Shown: in pieces, positions 16,619 to 24,994 of the stretch | Numbering within the stretch: position 1 is the stretch's first letter | Layout of the letters: each line of letters begins with the position of its first letter | Virus record (IMG/VR): IMGVR_UViG_3300013136_000016 | Location: 1-41,853 of that record | From: a virus | Length of the DNA: 41,853 nt | Reading direction: 5' to 3' (one strand) | Notes under the pieces: generated by a model | What the model saw: the letters and a program-made list of their open reading frames with translations, nothing else | The model's database searches: none | Told to the model about the DNA's origin: nothing | Made by a program: the position numbers and the translations under genes

Positions 16619-17089
16619 ATGGACAGATCGTTAAGACGCTCACGAGAGTACGATGGTAATAGGTATCACCTGATCAGGGACTGCGTTCAACAGCAAAAGC
16701 CTTTCGCCATATACAATTTTACGTCAATGAAGCAGTACAACGAGTTCCTGAATGACTTGGACACGTTCGAGAAGCTGAATTACGTGATCCAAACAATCAC
16801 GTCGTTGTCCAAGATCGAACAACGAGTGCGCATGGTGTACCCAAGCATCTTCGTTACCAACGAGGGAACGTCCGTGTCCATTGATGAGTTCAAGGAAATC
16901 ATTCGTGGATCGCTTGCTCACTACAATTTGGACTCTATCGTGTGCTTGTACGACGGAGCCGTCTCAGTTTTCTATCGTAACGGTGACCATCACTCAATTG
17001 GTAACACCATCTACGGCAGTAACCAGATCAACGAATTCCAGAGCGATTTCTATCAAATAGAAAGCATTTATTACACCTTCCTGACGTAA
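16619..17089 (+). CDS. Hypothetical protein upstream of uvsY
   Basis: 156 residues, no domain recognised. The middle reads FEKLNYVIQTITSLSKIEQR and LDSIVCLYDGAVSVFYRNGD, an alpha/beta pattern. It is the first gene of the plus-strand recombination block and has a late-type promoter, whereas recombination genes are usually middle or early in T4, so the block may be read at more than one time. Confidence 0.55.
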   Translation: MDRSLRRSREYDGNRYHLIRDCVQQQKPFAIYNFTSMKQYNEFLNDLDTFEKLNYVIQTITSLSKIEQRVRMVYPSIFVTNEGTSVSIDEFKEIIRGSLAHYNLDSIVCLYDGAVSVFYRNGDHHSIGNTIYGSNQINEFQSDFYQIESIYYTFLT

Positions 17090-17121
17090 AACTTCCACAC
17101 AATTTTAGGTAAAATACTAAG

Positions 17122-17562
17122 ATGGAAGATGAAAAACCTAAACGAACGTTAGCCGAGGTCTTTCGTGACAAACGAGAAACTTTTTCGGGAGAAATACAGA
17201 GCGGAATCAGGCTCTTGAGCAACATCAGGAACATACCTGATGTCCAGGTCACCTTTTTGAGCATGAGACAGCGCCTTCTTGAGGAAAATCACACTCTTTT
17301 GGAGCATTTTACTCAAATGAAGAAGAAGTATCGTGAAAAGAAGGGTGAAGAATGGGCCGACGCATCGAAAATAGGTCAGATTCGTTACCAGTCGACCGAA
17401 AAGGCGACAATAGTCGATGGAAAGACCGCAGAGTTACGAGAAAAGCTCGAACAGCTCGAAAATCAGATCAAATTTTACTCAGAATCGATCGTAACGGTCG
17501 ATTCAGTTCTCTGGGGCATTAAAGACCGTATTGCCGCTCAGAAAATTCTCGACGGCAACTAA
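17122..17562 (+). CDS. uvsY: UvsY-like recombination mediator
   Basis: 146 residues (T4 UvsY is 137), wholly helical. The stretch GQIRYQSTEKATIVDGKTAE resembles the conserved UvsY core (RYEKSEMKT then acidic, then hydrophobic helix), followed by LENQIKFYSESIVTVDSVLW as the last amphipathic helix. It lies 15 bases before the UvsW-type helicase; in T4 the two genes are also close neighbours. UvsY loads the UvsX recombinase on single-stranded DNA covered by gp32. Call rests on length, a partial motif and synteny. Confidence 0.55.
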   Translation: MEDEKPKRTLAEVFRDKRETFSGEIQSGIRLLSNIRNIPDVQVTFLSMRQRLLEENHTLLEHFTQMKKKYREKKGEEWADASKIGQIRYQSTEKATIVDGKTAELREKLEQLENQIKFYSESIVTVDSVLWGIKDRIAAQKILDGN

Positions 17563-17577
17563 AAACATCGAACGCGC

Positions 17578-19041
17578 TTGCTAGTATTTGACGTAACTGC
17601 AGATAAGCAGTACCTTCAGTTAGTACACCATGACACCAAGGGTGAATTAAAGGATCTGCAGCTCTACTTCAAGAAGAGGCAACAGGGATACTTTCACAAC
17701 ATTCTTTACAAGAGAAAACTTTGGGACGGGTACGATAAATTCATCGATGACCACCATCGAATCGGTATCGGTCTGTGGCGAGAGGTGTACTACTTCGGCG
17801 AAAAGTACGATTACGAGATAGAAATCCGTGGATTGGACAGTCTTTTGAACCTGGAGTTCACAAAGGACAAGTCAGACAAGTTCGCGTCAGTAATGTTGGA
17901 CGGAACTAACCCCCAAATCGAAGCCTACGATTATCAATTGGAAGCTCTTCACCGTGGATTGAAGTACAAGTTCTGTGCACAGGAATTAGCGACCTCAGCA
18001 GGTAAGACCCTGATCTTCTTTTTATACTTATCGTTCCTGAAAAGAAAGGGAATCATTTCAAAGGACAAGAAAGCAATTCTCATAGTTCCGAAAGTATCCC
18101 TGGTCAATCAGACAGCTGATGCATTCGAAACGGAATATCAGACGGGGTTGGTCACCTGGAACATTCACCGTATAGGAGGGAAGAACGAATTCTCCGAGAA
18201 GAAATTTGCTAATTGCGATCTGGTCATCACCACCTATCAGAGCGTCATTCTCGACGACGGTACTCCAGCCAAGCGTGGAAAAAAGAAAATAGAACGTAAG
18301 ACCAAGCCGGAGTTCTTCAAGAACTTCAGCGTCGTTTGTGTAGACGAATGTCACACGAGTCGAGGAGATTCGATTCGCAACATCCTGTTGGCCAGCATCA
18401 ATGCTGAGTACAAGTTGGGACTCTCCGGAACCATACAAATAGAGGAACAGTTCTCGGACTTCTTCAAGATTCAGGAGTTCTTGGGTCCGCTTAGCATGAA
18501 GGTCAGAGCGAAGTTCTTGATGGACAACGATTACTCTGCTGACGTTCATGTCAAAATGCTAAAGCTCAAGTACCCAAAGGACGAAACGTTCGTTCAGAAG
18601 TATGCCGAGCTGAAACAGATGGAAGTTCATCCTCCTGGGAAAGTGATGTACGATATGGAAAAGGAATTCATTATCTCGTACGAACCTCGAATCAATTTCA
18701 TTGCGAAGCTCTGTGAGAATTTGCAGGGGAATAAGTTAGTCCTATTCATAAACGTTAAGGACAAGTACGGGCAGCGAATTCAGGATAAGATTCACGAAAC
18801 TAACGAGAACGTTTACTACATAGATGGAGGCGTGAACGATGACGATAGGAGCGACTATCGAGAAATTTTGGAAAATTCAAATAAATTTTTAGTAATTGAA
18901 TTAGCTGATAGATTCATTAAAATTAACCAATATCAATTTGTACAGCTAAATGATGGTTCTAGAAAATACGCAAAGGATTTAACAGAAATTGATGAAATCT
19001 CAGATGCATGGGTAACTTTACAAAAGTGTCAATATAAATAA
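17578..19041 (+). CDS. uvsW: UvsW-like SF2 helicase, N-terminal part, interrupted
   Basis: 487 residues from a TTG start; no ATG is available in frame. The N-terminal domain (YKRKLWDGYDKF) matches the UvsW 'YGNWDG' pattern. Helicase motifs follow: ELATSAGKTLIFFLY (Walker A, Lys143), VCVDECHTS (DECH, residues 256-259) and LGLSGTI (motif III). Motif IV-like KLVLFINVKDK and YYIDGGVNDDDRSDYREILE are normal. After Glu432 (18873) the DNA turns AT-rich and the remaining 55 residues are foreign. UvsW unwinds branched DNA and R-loops in recombination-dependent replication. Motifs V and VI lie 1.2 kb downstream, beyond an HNH endonuclease gene. Confidence 0.85.
   Translation: MLVFDVTADKQYLQLVHHDTKGELKDLQLYFKKRQQGYFHNILYKRKLWDGYDKFIDDHHRIGIGLWREVYYFGEKYDYEIEIRGLDSLLNLEFTKDKSDKFASVMLDGTNPQIEAYDYQLEALHRGLKYKFCAQELATSAGKTLIFFLYLSFLKRKGIISKDKKAILIVPKVSLVNQTADAFETEYQTGLVTWNIHRIGGKNEFSEKKFANCDLVITTYQSVILDDGTPAKRGKKKIERKTKPEFFKNFSVVCVDECHTSRGDSIRNILLASINAEYKLGLSGTIQIEEQFSDFFKIQEFLGPLSMKVRAKFLMDNDYSADVHVKMLKLKYPKDETFVQKYAELKQMEVHPPGKVMYDMEKEFIISYEPRINFIAKLCENLQGNKLVLFINVKDKYGQRIQDKIHETNENVYYIDGGVNDDDRSDYREILENSNKFLVIELADRFIKINQYQFVQLNDGSRKYAKDLTEIDEISDAWVTLQKCQYK
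18874..19041 (+). other. Foreign AT-rich tail, intein block-B-like remnant
   Basis: The 55 residues after the helicase body (IELADRFIKINQ, FVQLNDGSRKYAKDLTEIDE) look like intein block B, which typically reads as a beta strand, T-x-x-H region, then 'l-x-dG-s-x-x-a-x-dL-x-x-x-D-x-i'. The usual N-terminal Cys/Ser and block A are absent, and the TxxH His is missing. It may be a worn-down split intein or a chance match. Codon use is like the endonuclease insert, not the helicase. Confidence 0.4.
19033..19040 (+). promoter_or_regulatory. Exact T4 late promoter octamer TATAAATA
   Basis: TATAAATA overlaps the end of the interrupted helicase frame, 26 bases before the endonuclease ATG. Late promoters in front of homing endonuclease genes are also known in T4. 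Confidence 0.6.
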
Positions 19042-19066
19042 GTAAAAGTTCACATTTTGTACAGGT

Positions 19067-20044
19067 ATGAAATTCAAAAATATAAATTACTTCTATTCAC
19101 AGTTCATTAATGAATTGGGAATGCCTGACGATGACCTCAAATTATTTGAATATTTGACTTTTTTATTACGGTATTCCGAAGTGCACGATAGTACGCAAAC
19201 AGTTGAATATACTGAAAATCATCATATTCTTCCTAGATCGCCATTTAATCAGCACATCAATGCAAATTGGAACATCGTCAATCTTGTTTATTTAGATCAT
19301 ATTTTTGTTCATGAATTGTTAGCACAAGCGTATAATACCAGACAATTTTTGCGAACATTAAATTTTATGAAGAGTGATATTTCTAAGAATCATAAAATTT
19401 TATCGATTGCAGCAAAGAAAGGATGGATGAAGTTAAAGAGCAATATTGAAATTTATGAAAAATGGAAGTTAGCTAGACACGAATTTTTAAAAAATATTTC
19501 ACTGACAGAAAGAAGTCGTAGATCAAATAAAGCATGGGCTAAAATAAAAGCAGACCCTTTAAAGTATGCGGCACGATGCAAACAAAATAGTGAGAACTGG
19601 AGCAATGATTTACGTATATTAAAAAGTAAACAAATGAAAGAATATTTTACAAATAATCCAAAGGAAAGTTCAAATAGAGGTTTGAAACGATGGGCATCGG
19701 CTGATACAGAATATCGTAAAGCATTCGGCGAGAAAATAAAGAAATCGTTATCAACTATAATAGTAAAAGATAAAATAAGTACAAAATTAAAAGCTAAGTG
19801 GAATGAACCTTTATTTAGAGATAAAATGAAAAACCGTAAAATTCGGCAATTCAAGTATCTTCTTATTTCGCCACTTGGCGAAGTTTTTAGACGAGTTGGC
19901 GTCCAATCTATACTTGATGAATTTAATTTTTCAGCAAGTTTATTTAGAAAATTTACGAATTCTAATAAGCGAGTTAAATCAAAGTATCTTAAATGTGAGA
20001 AAGTTCGAAATACAATAGGTTGGACAATTAATAAAATAAGCTGA
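19067..20044 (+). CDS. HNH homing endonuclease inserted in uvsW
   Basis: 325 residues, Lys/Asn-rich and AT-rich. TENHHILPRSPFNQHINANW then NIVNLVYLDHIFVHELLAQA matches the HNH variant of phage homing endonucleases: 'E-x-H-H-I-x-P-(R/K)-S ... N-x-v-x-L-x-x-x-e-H-x-x-x-H-x-L'. The basic C-terminal part (RSNKAWAKIKADP, KSLSTIIVKDKIS, GEVFRRVGVQSILDEF) likely holds NUMOD-type DNA-binding repeats. It would cut a uvsW allele lacking the insert and spread by repair. The ORF is free-standing (own ATG, own promoter) and ends with TGA. Base composition differs sharply from flanking helicase DNA. Confidence 0.8.
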   Translation: MKFKNINYFYSQFINELGMPDDDLKLFEYLTFLLRYSEVHDSTQTVEYTENHHILPRSPFNQHINANWNIVNLVYLDHIFVHELLAQAYNTRQFLRTLNFMKSDISKNHKILSIAAKKGWMKLKSNIEIYEKWKLARHEFLKNISLTERSRRSNKAWAKIKADPLKYAARCKQNSENWSNDLRILKSKQMKEYFTNNPKESSNRGLKRWASADTEYRKAFGEKIKKSLSTIIVKDKISTKLKAKWNEPLFRDKMKNRKIRQFKYLLISPLGEVFRRVGVQSILDEFNFSASLFRKFTNSNKRVKSKYLKCEKVRNTIGWTINKIS

Positions 20045-20054
20045 TTAATTTAAT

Positions 20055-20135
20055 ATGGCAAAAATAGTATCATTAAAAAATATAGAGGAGAATACGAAGG
20101 AGGCAACTGGCGTTGTGCTAGTTGCCTCCTATTGA
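20055..20135 (+). pseudogene. UvsW motif V region, out of frame with its continuation
   Basis: From 20085 the reading frame gives EENTKEATGVVLVASY and then TGA. This continues the interrupted helicase well (YREILE, then this) and leads into the canonical motif V 'VASY..GTFSTG', but GTFSTG is in another frame. Dropping one T in TATTGAG would give VASYEVGTFSTGIN without a stop. Codon use from 20085 is helicase-like, while the ATG at 20055 and its ten AT-rich codons belong to the insert. Confidence 0.5.
20098..20130 (+). other. Perfect 11-bp inverted repeat at the helicase re-entry point
   Basis: AGGAGGCAACT and AGTTGCCTCCT flank an 11-base loop. The left arm contains a GGAGG Shine-Dalgarno-like core that would be hidden in the hairpin. 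The TTG start of the C-terminal helicase ORF (20122) lies in the right arm. No T-run follows, so a terminator is unlikely. Confidence 0.7.
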
Positions 20136-20400
20136 GGTCGGAACGTTTTCTACTGGAATAAACTTGAAGAATGTCAACTACATCATATTCGCCGAAAGCT
20201 ACAAATCTGAAATCACCGTTCGACAGTCAATCGGCCGTGGAATGCGTAAGCTGAAGGGAAAGTACAAGATCACCATTTTGGATCTCGTTGACGATCTTGA
20301 TGGGTACATCGTGAAGCACGGAAAAGTTAGGGAAAAAATCTACAAGGAACAGGAATTTGTGACTTCAAAACACGAGTACGATCTGACTCCGTTTAGGTAA
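20122..20400 (+). CDS. uvsW: UvsW-like helicase, C-terminal part
   Basis: 92 residues in the frame open to 20400; TTG at 20122 is the only apparent start. VGTFSTGINLKNVNYIIFAE is motif V and RQSIGRGMRKLKGKYKITIL is motif VI (Q-x-x-G-R-x-x-R), followed by LDLVDDLDGY, the usual SF2/UvsW ending. This part completes the helicase interrupted at 18873. Whether it is joined by splicing, made as a separate chain or dead cannot be read from sequence. The 3' end is convergent with the next minus-strand gene, with only 2 bases between. Confidence 0.8.
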   Translation: MPPIEVGTFSTGINLKNVNYIIFAESYKSEITVRQSIGRGMRKLKGKYKITILDLVDDLDGYIVKHGKVREKIYKEQEFVTSKHEYDLTPFR

Positions 20401-20402
20401 AG

Positions 20403-21176
20403 TTAAGCGACTCCTTCTCTCAGGTAATCGTAGAACCATTCCTCTCCATTTTCCCTGAACTTTTGAACCCTGGCGAGGACTTCTTGTAAATTGGAATCAA
20501 TTGATTGCAATTTTTCCAATTCGTTAGTAAGAAAGGTCCTTATTTTTTCAGCTTCTTCCCTAAGCTCCTGTACTTCATAAGGCTCATCAATCATACCGGA
20601 CTTGACAAGTTCCTCATAATTTTCGTCGTCAGATAATTCAACGAAACCTTCGTAACTGTCTTCTTCCTTCGCCGATTCTTTTATTCCTTCGTAATCGTAA
20701 GTCATATCCTCGATGCGGTTATGGCAATCGTCATCAGTAGCTACTGGCACGACAACTAACCACCCTCCATTCTTTCCTCCGAAACCAACGTAATCCACCC
20801 AACCGTAATCTATTCCGTCAGTTAAAGCTTCCCGTTGATCGTTTAGAAACCGATACCACCAATTGTACAATTCATCATCGCTGAGATTGGAGTAGTTCAT
20901 TGCTTCTTCGGCTTTCTTCTTGTCTGGCCAGATGTTGTAGACTTTGATGTTCATTACGAAATGACCGGAAGGAAAATCCCGACCTTCTCTTCCCCAATTG
21001 TACTTATTTTTAAGCTCTATCCACTTTCTATCAACTGACTTAATGAGTTCAAGTATTCCGTGCTCGAATGGAAAATCGTTGAATAGCCCTTGATACGGAT
21101 CGCCCCATGTCAAAGTATCATCGAATCGTCTACTTTCGTTGATGAAATTAGAAAAATTGAGTACGATTTCGTTCAT
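20403..21176 (-). CDS. Hypothetical head-cargo-like protein
   Basis: 257 residues. The N-terminus MNEIVLNFSNFINESRRFDD is one of the best copies of the capsid-targeting-like motif, with Phe8, Phe11 and an I-N-E site at 12-14 followed by Ser. The body is acidic with many Trp/Tyr (YNWGREGRDF, YNWWYRFLNDQ, YGWVDYVGFGGKNGGW) and a helical acidic C-terminus. No enzyme motif was found. If the motif works as in T4, the first 14 residues would be removed by the prohead protease and the rest packed with DNA. Confidence 0.6.
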   Translation of the reverse strand: MNEIVLNFSNFINESRRFDDTLTWGDPYQGLFNDFPFEHGILELIKSVDRKWIELKNKYNWGREGRDFPSGHFVMNIKVYNIWPDKKKAEEAMNYSNLSDDELYNWWYRFLNDQREALTDGIDYGWVDYVGFGGKNGGWLVVVPVATDDDCHNRIEDMTYDYEGIKESAKEEDSYEGFVELSDDENYEELVKSGMIDEPYEVQELREEAEKIRTFLTNELEKLQSIDSNLQEVLARVQKFRENGEEWFYDYLREGVA

Positions 21177-21550
21177 TATCCGTGCTTGCTTATTTCGATT
21201 GCTCGCAGTTGGGCCAAAGCTTTTTCTTTGGTAGGATGCGTTCCCAACGTTTTCTTTCCCTTTTTGTCAAGAACCACCCATTTGTTTCCACGCTTACGTA
21301 TCATTTCGTTGAGAACGAAATTATCGAAAGATTCGACGATCTGCTGTGCAGGAACGGCTTGGGTCTGTTGAACTGGTTGAACCGGCGCAGCGATTTGAGA
21401 AGGCGGCTGCGTACGTTTCAATAGGTCGGAAACCTTGCTACGTATGAGATCCAATTTTTGTATCTCCTCCTTGGTGAACTGATTTTCGTTCAAATCTTCT
21501 TCTACCAACGAAACGTAGGCTAAGAAGGAATCAAGTTGAGTATTGTCCAT
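21176..21550 (-). CDS. Small protein with internal head motif and basic C-terminal repeat-like domain
   Basis: 124 residues. A helical first half and a Gln/Pro linker (PPSQIAAPVQPVQQTQAVPA) lead to VESFDNFVLNEM (73-83), another copy of the head motif with L-N-E. The C-terminus, NKWVVLDKKGKKTLGTHPTK then EKALAQLRAIEISKHG, is a small 'K-W-x-v-x-d-x-x-G-k-x-l-g-x-h-x-t-k-x-x-A-x-x-q-l-x-A-i' domain common in phage and virus small proteins; its role is unknown. The stop and the next start overlap by one base. Confidence 0.6.
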   Translation of the reverse strand: MDNTQLDSFLAYVSLVEEDLNENQFTKEEIQKLDLIRSKVSDLLKRTQPPSQIAAPVQPVQQTQAVPAQQIVESFDNFVLNEMIRKRGNKWVVLDKKGKKTLGTHPTKEKALAQLRAIEISKHG

Positions 21551-21553
21551 TTA

Positions 21554-22153
21554 TCATATCGATATTTTTGATGCTATCACTATTCCCAAAATAAGCTTGG
21601 TGTAAATCAACTGGAACTGGTAATAGGTGAGAATTATCTGGTACTCTTCCCTGTCCAAACCGACCAGACCTTTTCCGATTGCTAGCTTGACCAACTTATT
21701 GATGACTGTTATCAGCTGTTCCTGATTTTTGACCAGGCCTGCAAGGATTTCGCCAGAAGTGGAGTAACTCAACCTGGTACGATTGTCCTGAATCTTCGAC
21801 GACCAATCTTCAGCAAAATTCACTCCGTCCCTCTTCGCCAGAAGGTCTGGCGCATTTATTGCATCGTCAATGATCTTAGTTGCATGATTAAGGTCGGTTA
21901 TCTTTTCGGCGATTTCGTTCAACCAATTAAGTTCCTGTTCAAAAATCATGATGGTCATTGAACTTTGACCGGCTTCGTAAACGAATTTCAGCAATTTCGG
22001 ATCGATTGGAGTCTTCCGGTAATCGGAATCGTCCATTCCCATAGGATTGAACACTTCTCCTGCTTCAACCTGGAACTCGTTGAATGGAAAATTCTCGAGA
22101 AACGGGTACTTCCTTTGCACTACGTACGCCTGTTTACTAACAGAACTGATCAT
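21554..22153 (-). CDS. Hypothetical protein, mostly helical
   Basis: 199 residues, no family recognised. N-terminus is FLENFPFNEFQVEAGEVFNP (aromatic-rich); the rest is helical with a hydrophobic C-terminal end (LIYTKLILGIVIASKISI) that could be a membrane-associated helix. Stops are tandem TGA TAA. A late-promoter-like element lies 17 bases upstream of ATG, suggesting a virion or lysis-stage protein. Confidence 0.55.
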   Translation of the reverse strand: MISSVSKQAYVVQRKYPFLENFPFNEFQVEAGEVFNPMGMDDSDYRKTPIDPKLLKFVYEAGQSSMTIMIFEQELNWLNEIAEKITDLNHATKIIDDAINAPDLLAKRDGVNFAEDWSSKIQDNRTRLSYSTSGEILAGLVKNQEQLITVINKLVKLAIGKGLVGLDREEYQIILTYYQFQLIYTKLILGIVIASKISI

Positions 22154-22170
22154 TTGGTCAGTCTTTTTTC

Positions 22171-22180
22171 TTTATTTATT
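22171..22180 (-). promoter_or_regulatory. T4-like late promoter element (AATAAATAAA)
   Basis: Minus-strand ACTAAATAAATAAAG, 17 bases before the ATG of the 199-residue gene. Confidence 0.55.
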
Positions 22181-22224
22181 TAGTACATTAAAACTTAAAT
22201 TGGGTTCACCTATACAATACCAGC

Positions 22225-23853
22225 ATGAATCAAACATTAGAACAACGAATAAAGTCATTGGATCTTAAGCAGAATGCTATTAAGATCCTTATCAATTCTT
22301 TCTATGGTGCGTTTGGAAATCGCTATTTTTACTTCCACAATAATGATATTGCTCAGTCCATCACCCTACAGGGTCAGGACCTCATCAAGTTCTCGATCAA
22401 GGCAATAAACCACTACTTCATGAACATGTGGCACCTTGATACCGAACTTCACGAGAAGCTCGGTATCTTGGGAAGACCGATTTCGAAGATCGAAAAGGAA
22501 GCAGCAATTTACACCGACACCGATTCCATTTATTCCTGCATTGAGTACGCAATCAATTCAATTCAGAGAGATCTAAACTTGACCGATCAAGAAGCTTTGC
22601 AGTTCTGCTTGGACGTCAATGCTTACAGACTTCACGAGTACTTCGAACGCTGTTTCGAAAAGTACGCTCAGCATTTCAACACGAAAAATCACCAGAACTT
22701 CGAGCTCGAAAACATATCTCGCGCAGGAATTTGGGTAGCAAAGAAAAAGTACATTCTTGAGGTTGCTTCCAAAGGAACCAAGCTTCTTCCGAAACCGTAC
22801 CTCATGATCAAGGGTCTCGAAGCTATTCAATCCTCGTATCCTATCTGGGCTCGCCAGAACTTGCAAAAAATTTACTGGATCCTCCTGGCAAAAGGTTACG
22901 ATCTCGATTTCGAAAACGATCTCATTCCGGTGATGAAAGCAATGAAAGCCGAAATGGAACAGATGCTCATCGACGAAATAGCATTCAATTTTTCCGTAAG
23001 AGTTTACGAGGAACACCTCAGAAGCTTGCTTCCATTGGTGATGGAAAAAGGAATGCCGATTTACGGCAGAGCTTCAGCTTATCACAATCACGTGATTCAA
23101 AAGACAAACAATCAGAAGTATCCGTTGATTCGTAGCGGTTCCAAGATCAAATTCTACTACGCTGCGAATAACGAATACGATTTCGACGTTTTCGCCTATG
23201 CACCAGGAGCTTTTCCGGAATTCGCAATGCCTATCGATCGCGAGCAGCAATTCTTCCGTCTCATAGTCGAACCCATAAACAAGCTTCTCTTAGCCATGGG
23301 ATTCAGCAAATTGAATTCGAAGTTAATTCGTCATATCGAGATAATAAAACCCAGGAGCAGAACGAAAGCTTTCACTAACGACGAAACGTATCCACTGTAC
23401 ACGGTGCATTCGGAAACTCTCGATTTCACTCCTATTCCGGAAAGTGTTCAGCATTTCGTTGGAAATCCGGACGTAACCATACCGCCAGATCTGTTTCCGA
23501 TATTCATTTCGTCGATCACGACGTACGGTCTTTCGACAGTTATCGTTTCAAAGCACGAATTGCAAAAGTACCGTGAACGTATAGCGAAGAAAAAAGGAAT
23601 AACGATTACCGATCCTTTTGAAACTCCGTACGATGAGATGGTGATAGTTCTCGAACAGAACGGTTGGGAAAAATCCTGGGGAGACGATAACTGGGTAAAA
23701 TCGAAAGCTAAGAATAAGGAAGCTAACACAGGTATATCGACGAAAGCTGCGTATTTAAGGGTCATGAAGATCTTACAGAAGAAAATGGTCACTCCGTACA
23801 CAGCAGAAGAATTAGCGGAACACGAAGAAGAATTAAGAAGAGGTATTGAATAA
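22225..23853 (+). CDS. Family B DNA polymerase, C-terminal half (split polymerase)
   Basis: 542 residues. The protein starts only 18 residues before motif B (AIKILINSFYGAFGN), then has motif C IYTDTDSIYS (Asp98, Asp100) and the KKKY region (VAKKKYILEV). The palm, thumb and C-terminal parts are present, but the exonuclease domain and motif A (D-x-x-SLYPS) are missing and are not elsewhere in the window. Upstream 22154-22224 is a short divergent intergenic region, so the split is by gene, not by the window edge. The N-terminal half must be encoded elsewhere. Split family B polymerases are known in some T4-like Aeromonas phages (43A/43B) and in Rhodothermus phage RM378. The primase gene starts inside the stop (TAATG). 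Confidence 0.85.
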   Translation: MNQTLEQRIKSLDLKQNAIKILINSFYGAFGNRYFYFHNNDIAQSITLQGQDLIKFSIKAINHYFMNMWHLDTELHEKLGILGRPISKIEKEAAIYTDTDSIYSCIEYAINSIQRDLNLTDQEALQFCLDVNAYRLHEYFERCFEKYAQHFNTKNHQNFELENISRAGIWVAKKKYILEVASKGTKLLPKPYLMIKGLEAIQSSYPIWARQNLQKIYWILLAKGYDLDFENDLIPVMKAMKAEMEQMLIDEIAFNFSVRVYEEHLRSLLPLVMEKGMPIYGRASAYHNHVIQKTNNQKYPLIRSGSKIKFYYAANNEYDFDVFAYAPGAFPEFAMPIDREQQFFRLIVEPINKLLLAMGFSKLNSKLIRHIEIIKPRSRTKAFTNDETYPLYTVHSETLDFTPIPESVQHFVGNPDVTIPPDLFPIFISSITTYGLSTVIVSKHELQKYRERIAKKKGITITDPFETPYDEMVIVLEQNGWEKSWGDDNWVKSKAKNKEANTGISTKAAYLRVMKILQKKMVTPYTAEELAEHEEELRRGIE

Positions 23854-24974
23854 TGCAAAGGGAAGAGGTAGTACAATTCATTCGAGTCGTTCTCACCAAA
23901 AGATTTCACGATAATTTCGAGAAGCAAAAAATAGATGACTCCAACGATCGCAAGCTTAATTTTGCTTGTCCGATCTGTGGAGACTCGCACAAAAAGGCTT
24001 CTAAGAAAAGGGGCAACCTCTATTTCGATACGGAAGCTTACAAGTGCTTTAATGACGGTTGCATGGCATACATGTCCCTTGGTGAGTTCGTTGCCAAGAT
24101 GAGTCGCGAGCTTGGAATAATGCTTCCGAGCTTCGTAGCCGAAATGGAATACAAACCGATCAGGATAAAAAGGACGGAGAAGCCATTCCTTCGATTCATG
24201 ACGTCGGACACCAGCGAGTTAATCACGATACCTGAGGTCATCAATCGTTTCAGCCTAGTACGACTCGATCAAACCGAAAATCATCCGAATGCAGTATCGT
24301 ACGTGAAGGGAAGGAACCTTCACCTCATAGAGGATTACGGTGACTTCCTGTACACGGACAACTCCGACAATAAGATACTTATCTTCAACTTTGACCGGCG
24401 ATCTGGGAAGATCCTGGGATTCTCAATGAGGAGCCTCGATCCAAAGGCTGAACGCAAGTACATTATCAAATCGTACACGGACCTGGCAAGCATATTCATA
24501 CAGAGGGAAATCGACCACGATCTAGTGGAAGATGCGAATTACCTCAACAATTACTTCAACATTCTCAATGTAGATTTTGCAAAACCGATCTGTTTGACCG
24601 AGGGGCAGTTCGATTCGATGTTCGTCAGGAACTGCATAGCTACGACTGGAGTGACGAAAGCAAGAAGCATACTTCCTTCTCTTGGAGCGAAGGCAGGTCT
24701 CAGGATACTGTTCGATAAGGATAAGGGCGGAAAGGACGAGATGATGAACCTAATAAAGCAAGGTTACTCGGTTCTGTTATGGAATAAGATACTATCCTAC
24801 CTTAAGAAGATGTGCCAGACCGACTCGGATCTCATTCAGATAACTTCGATCAAGGACATCAACGATCTGTTCAATTTCATCAGGGCAAGAAGGCCAAACT
24901 TCACGATAGCGGAATTCAACGACTGGCTAGAACATTACTTCAGCGACAGTCCATTCGACATCGCATACCTTTAA
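23853..24974 (+). CDS. DNA primase, T4 gp61-like
   Basis: 373 residues. The N-terminal zinc-binding region reads FACPICGDSHKKAS and YKCFNDGC (Cys39, Cys42, Cys65, Cys70). Further on, CLTEGQFDSMFVRNCIATTG and RILFDKDKGGKDEM are the TOPRIM motifs (E-G at the strand end, then D-x-D-x-x-G). This is the layout of gp61-type primases, which make RNA primers together with the gp41 helicase. It overlaps the polymerase stop codon, which fits one replication operon. Confidence 0.8.
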   Translation: MQREEVVQFIRVVLTKRFHDNFEKQKIDDSNDRKLNFACPICGDSHKKASKKRGNLYFDTEAYKCFNDGCMAYMSLGEFVAKMSRELGIMLPSFVAEMEYKPIRIKRTEKPFLRFMTSDTSELITIPEVINRFSLVRLDQTENHPNAVSYVKGRNLHLIEDYGDFLYTDNSDNKILIFNFDRRSGKILGFSMRSLDPKAERKYIIKSYTDLASIFIQREIDHDLVEDANYLNNYFNILNVDFAKPICLTEGQFDSMFVRNCIATTGVTKARSILPSLGAKAGLRILFDKDKGGKDEMMNLIKQGYSVLLWNKILSYLKKMCQTDSDLIQITSIKDINDLFNFIRARRPNFTIAEFNDWLEHYFSDSPFDIAYL

Positions 24975-24994
24975 GAATTGACACGAACCAATTG

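Noticed and set aside
18874-20120. Group I intron in uvsW
   Set aside because: The 5' side is an open reading frame of 55 codons and only about 40-90 bases lie between the HNH stop and the exon; no P7/P3-type conserved core (R or S elements) was seen.
20133-20139. T4 gene 60-style ribosomal bypass
   Set aside because: Only 7 bases separate the frames and there are no matching take-off and landing codons.
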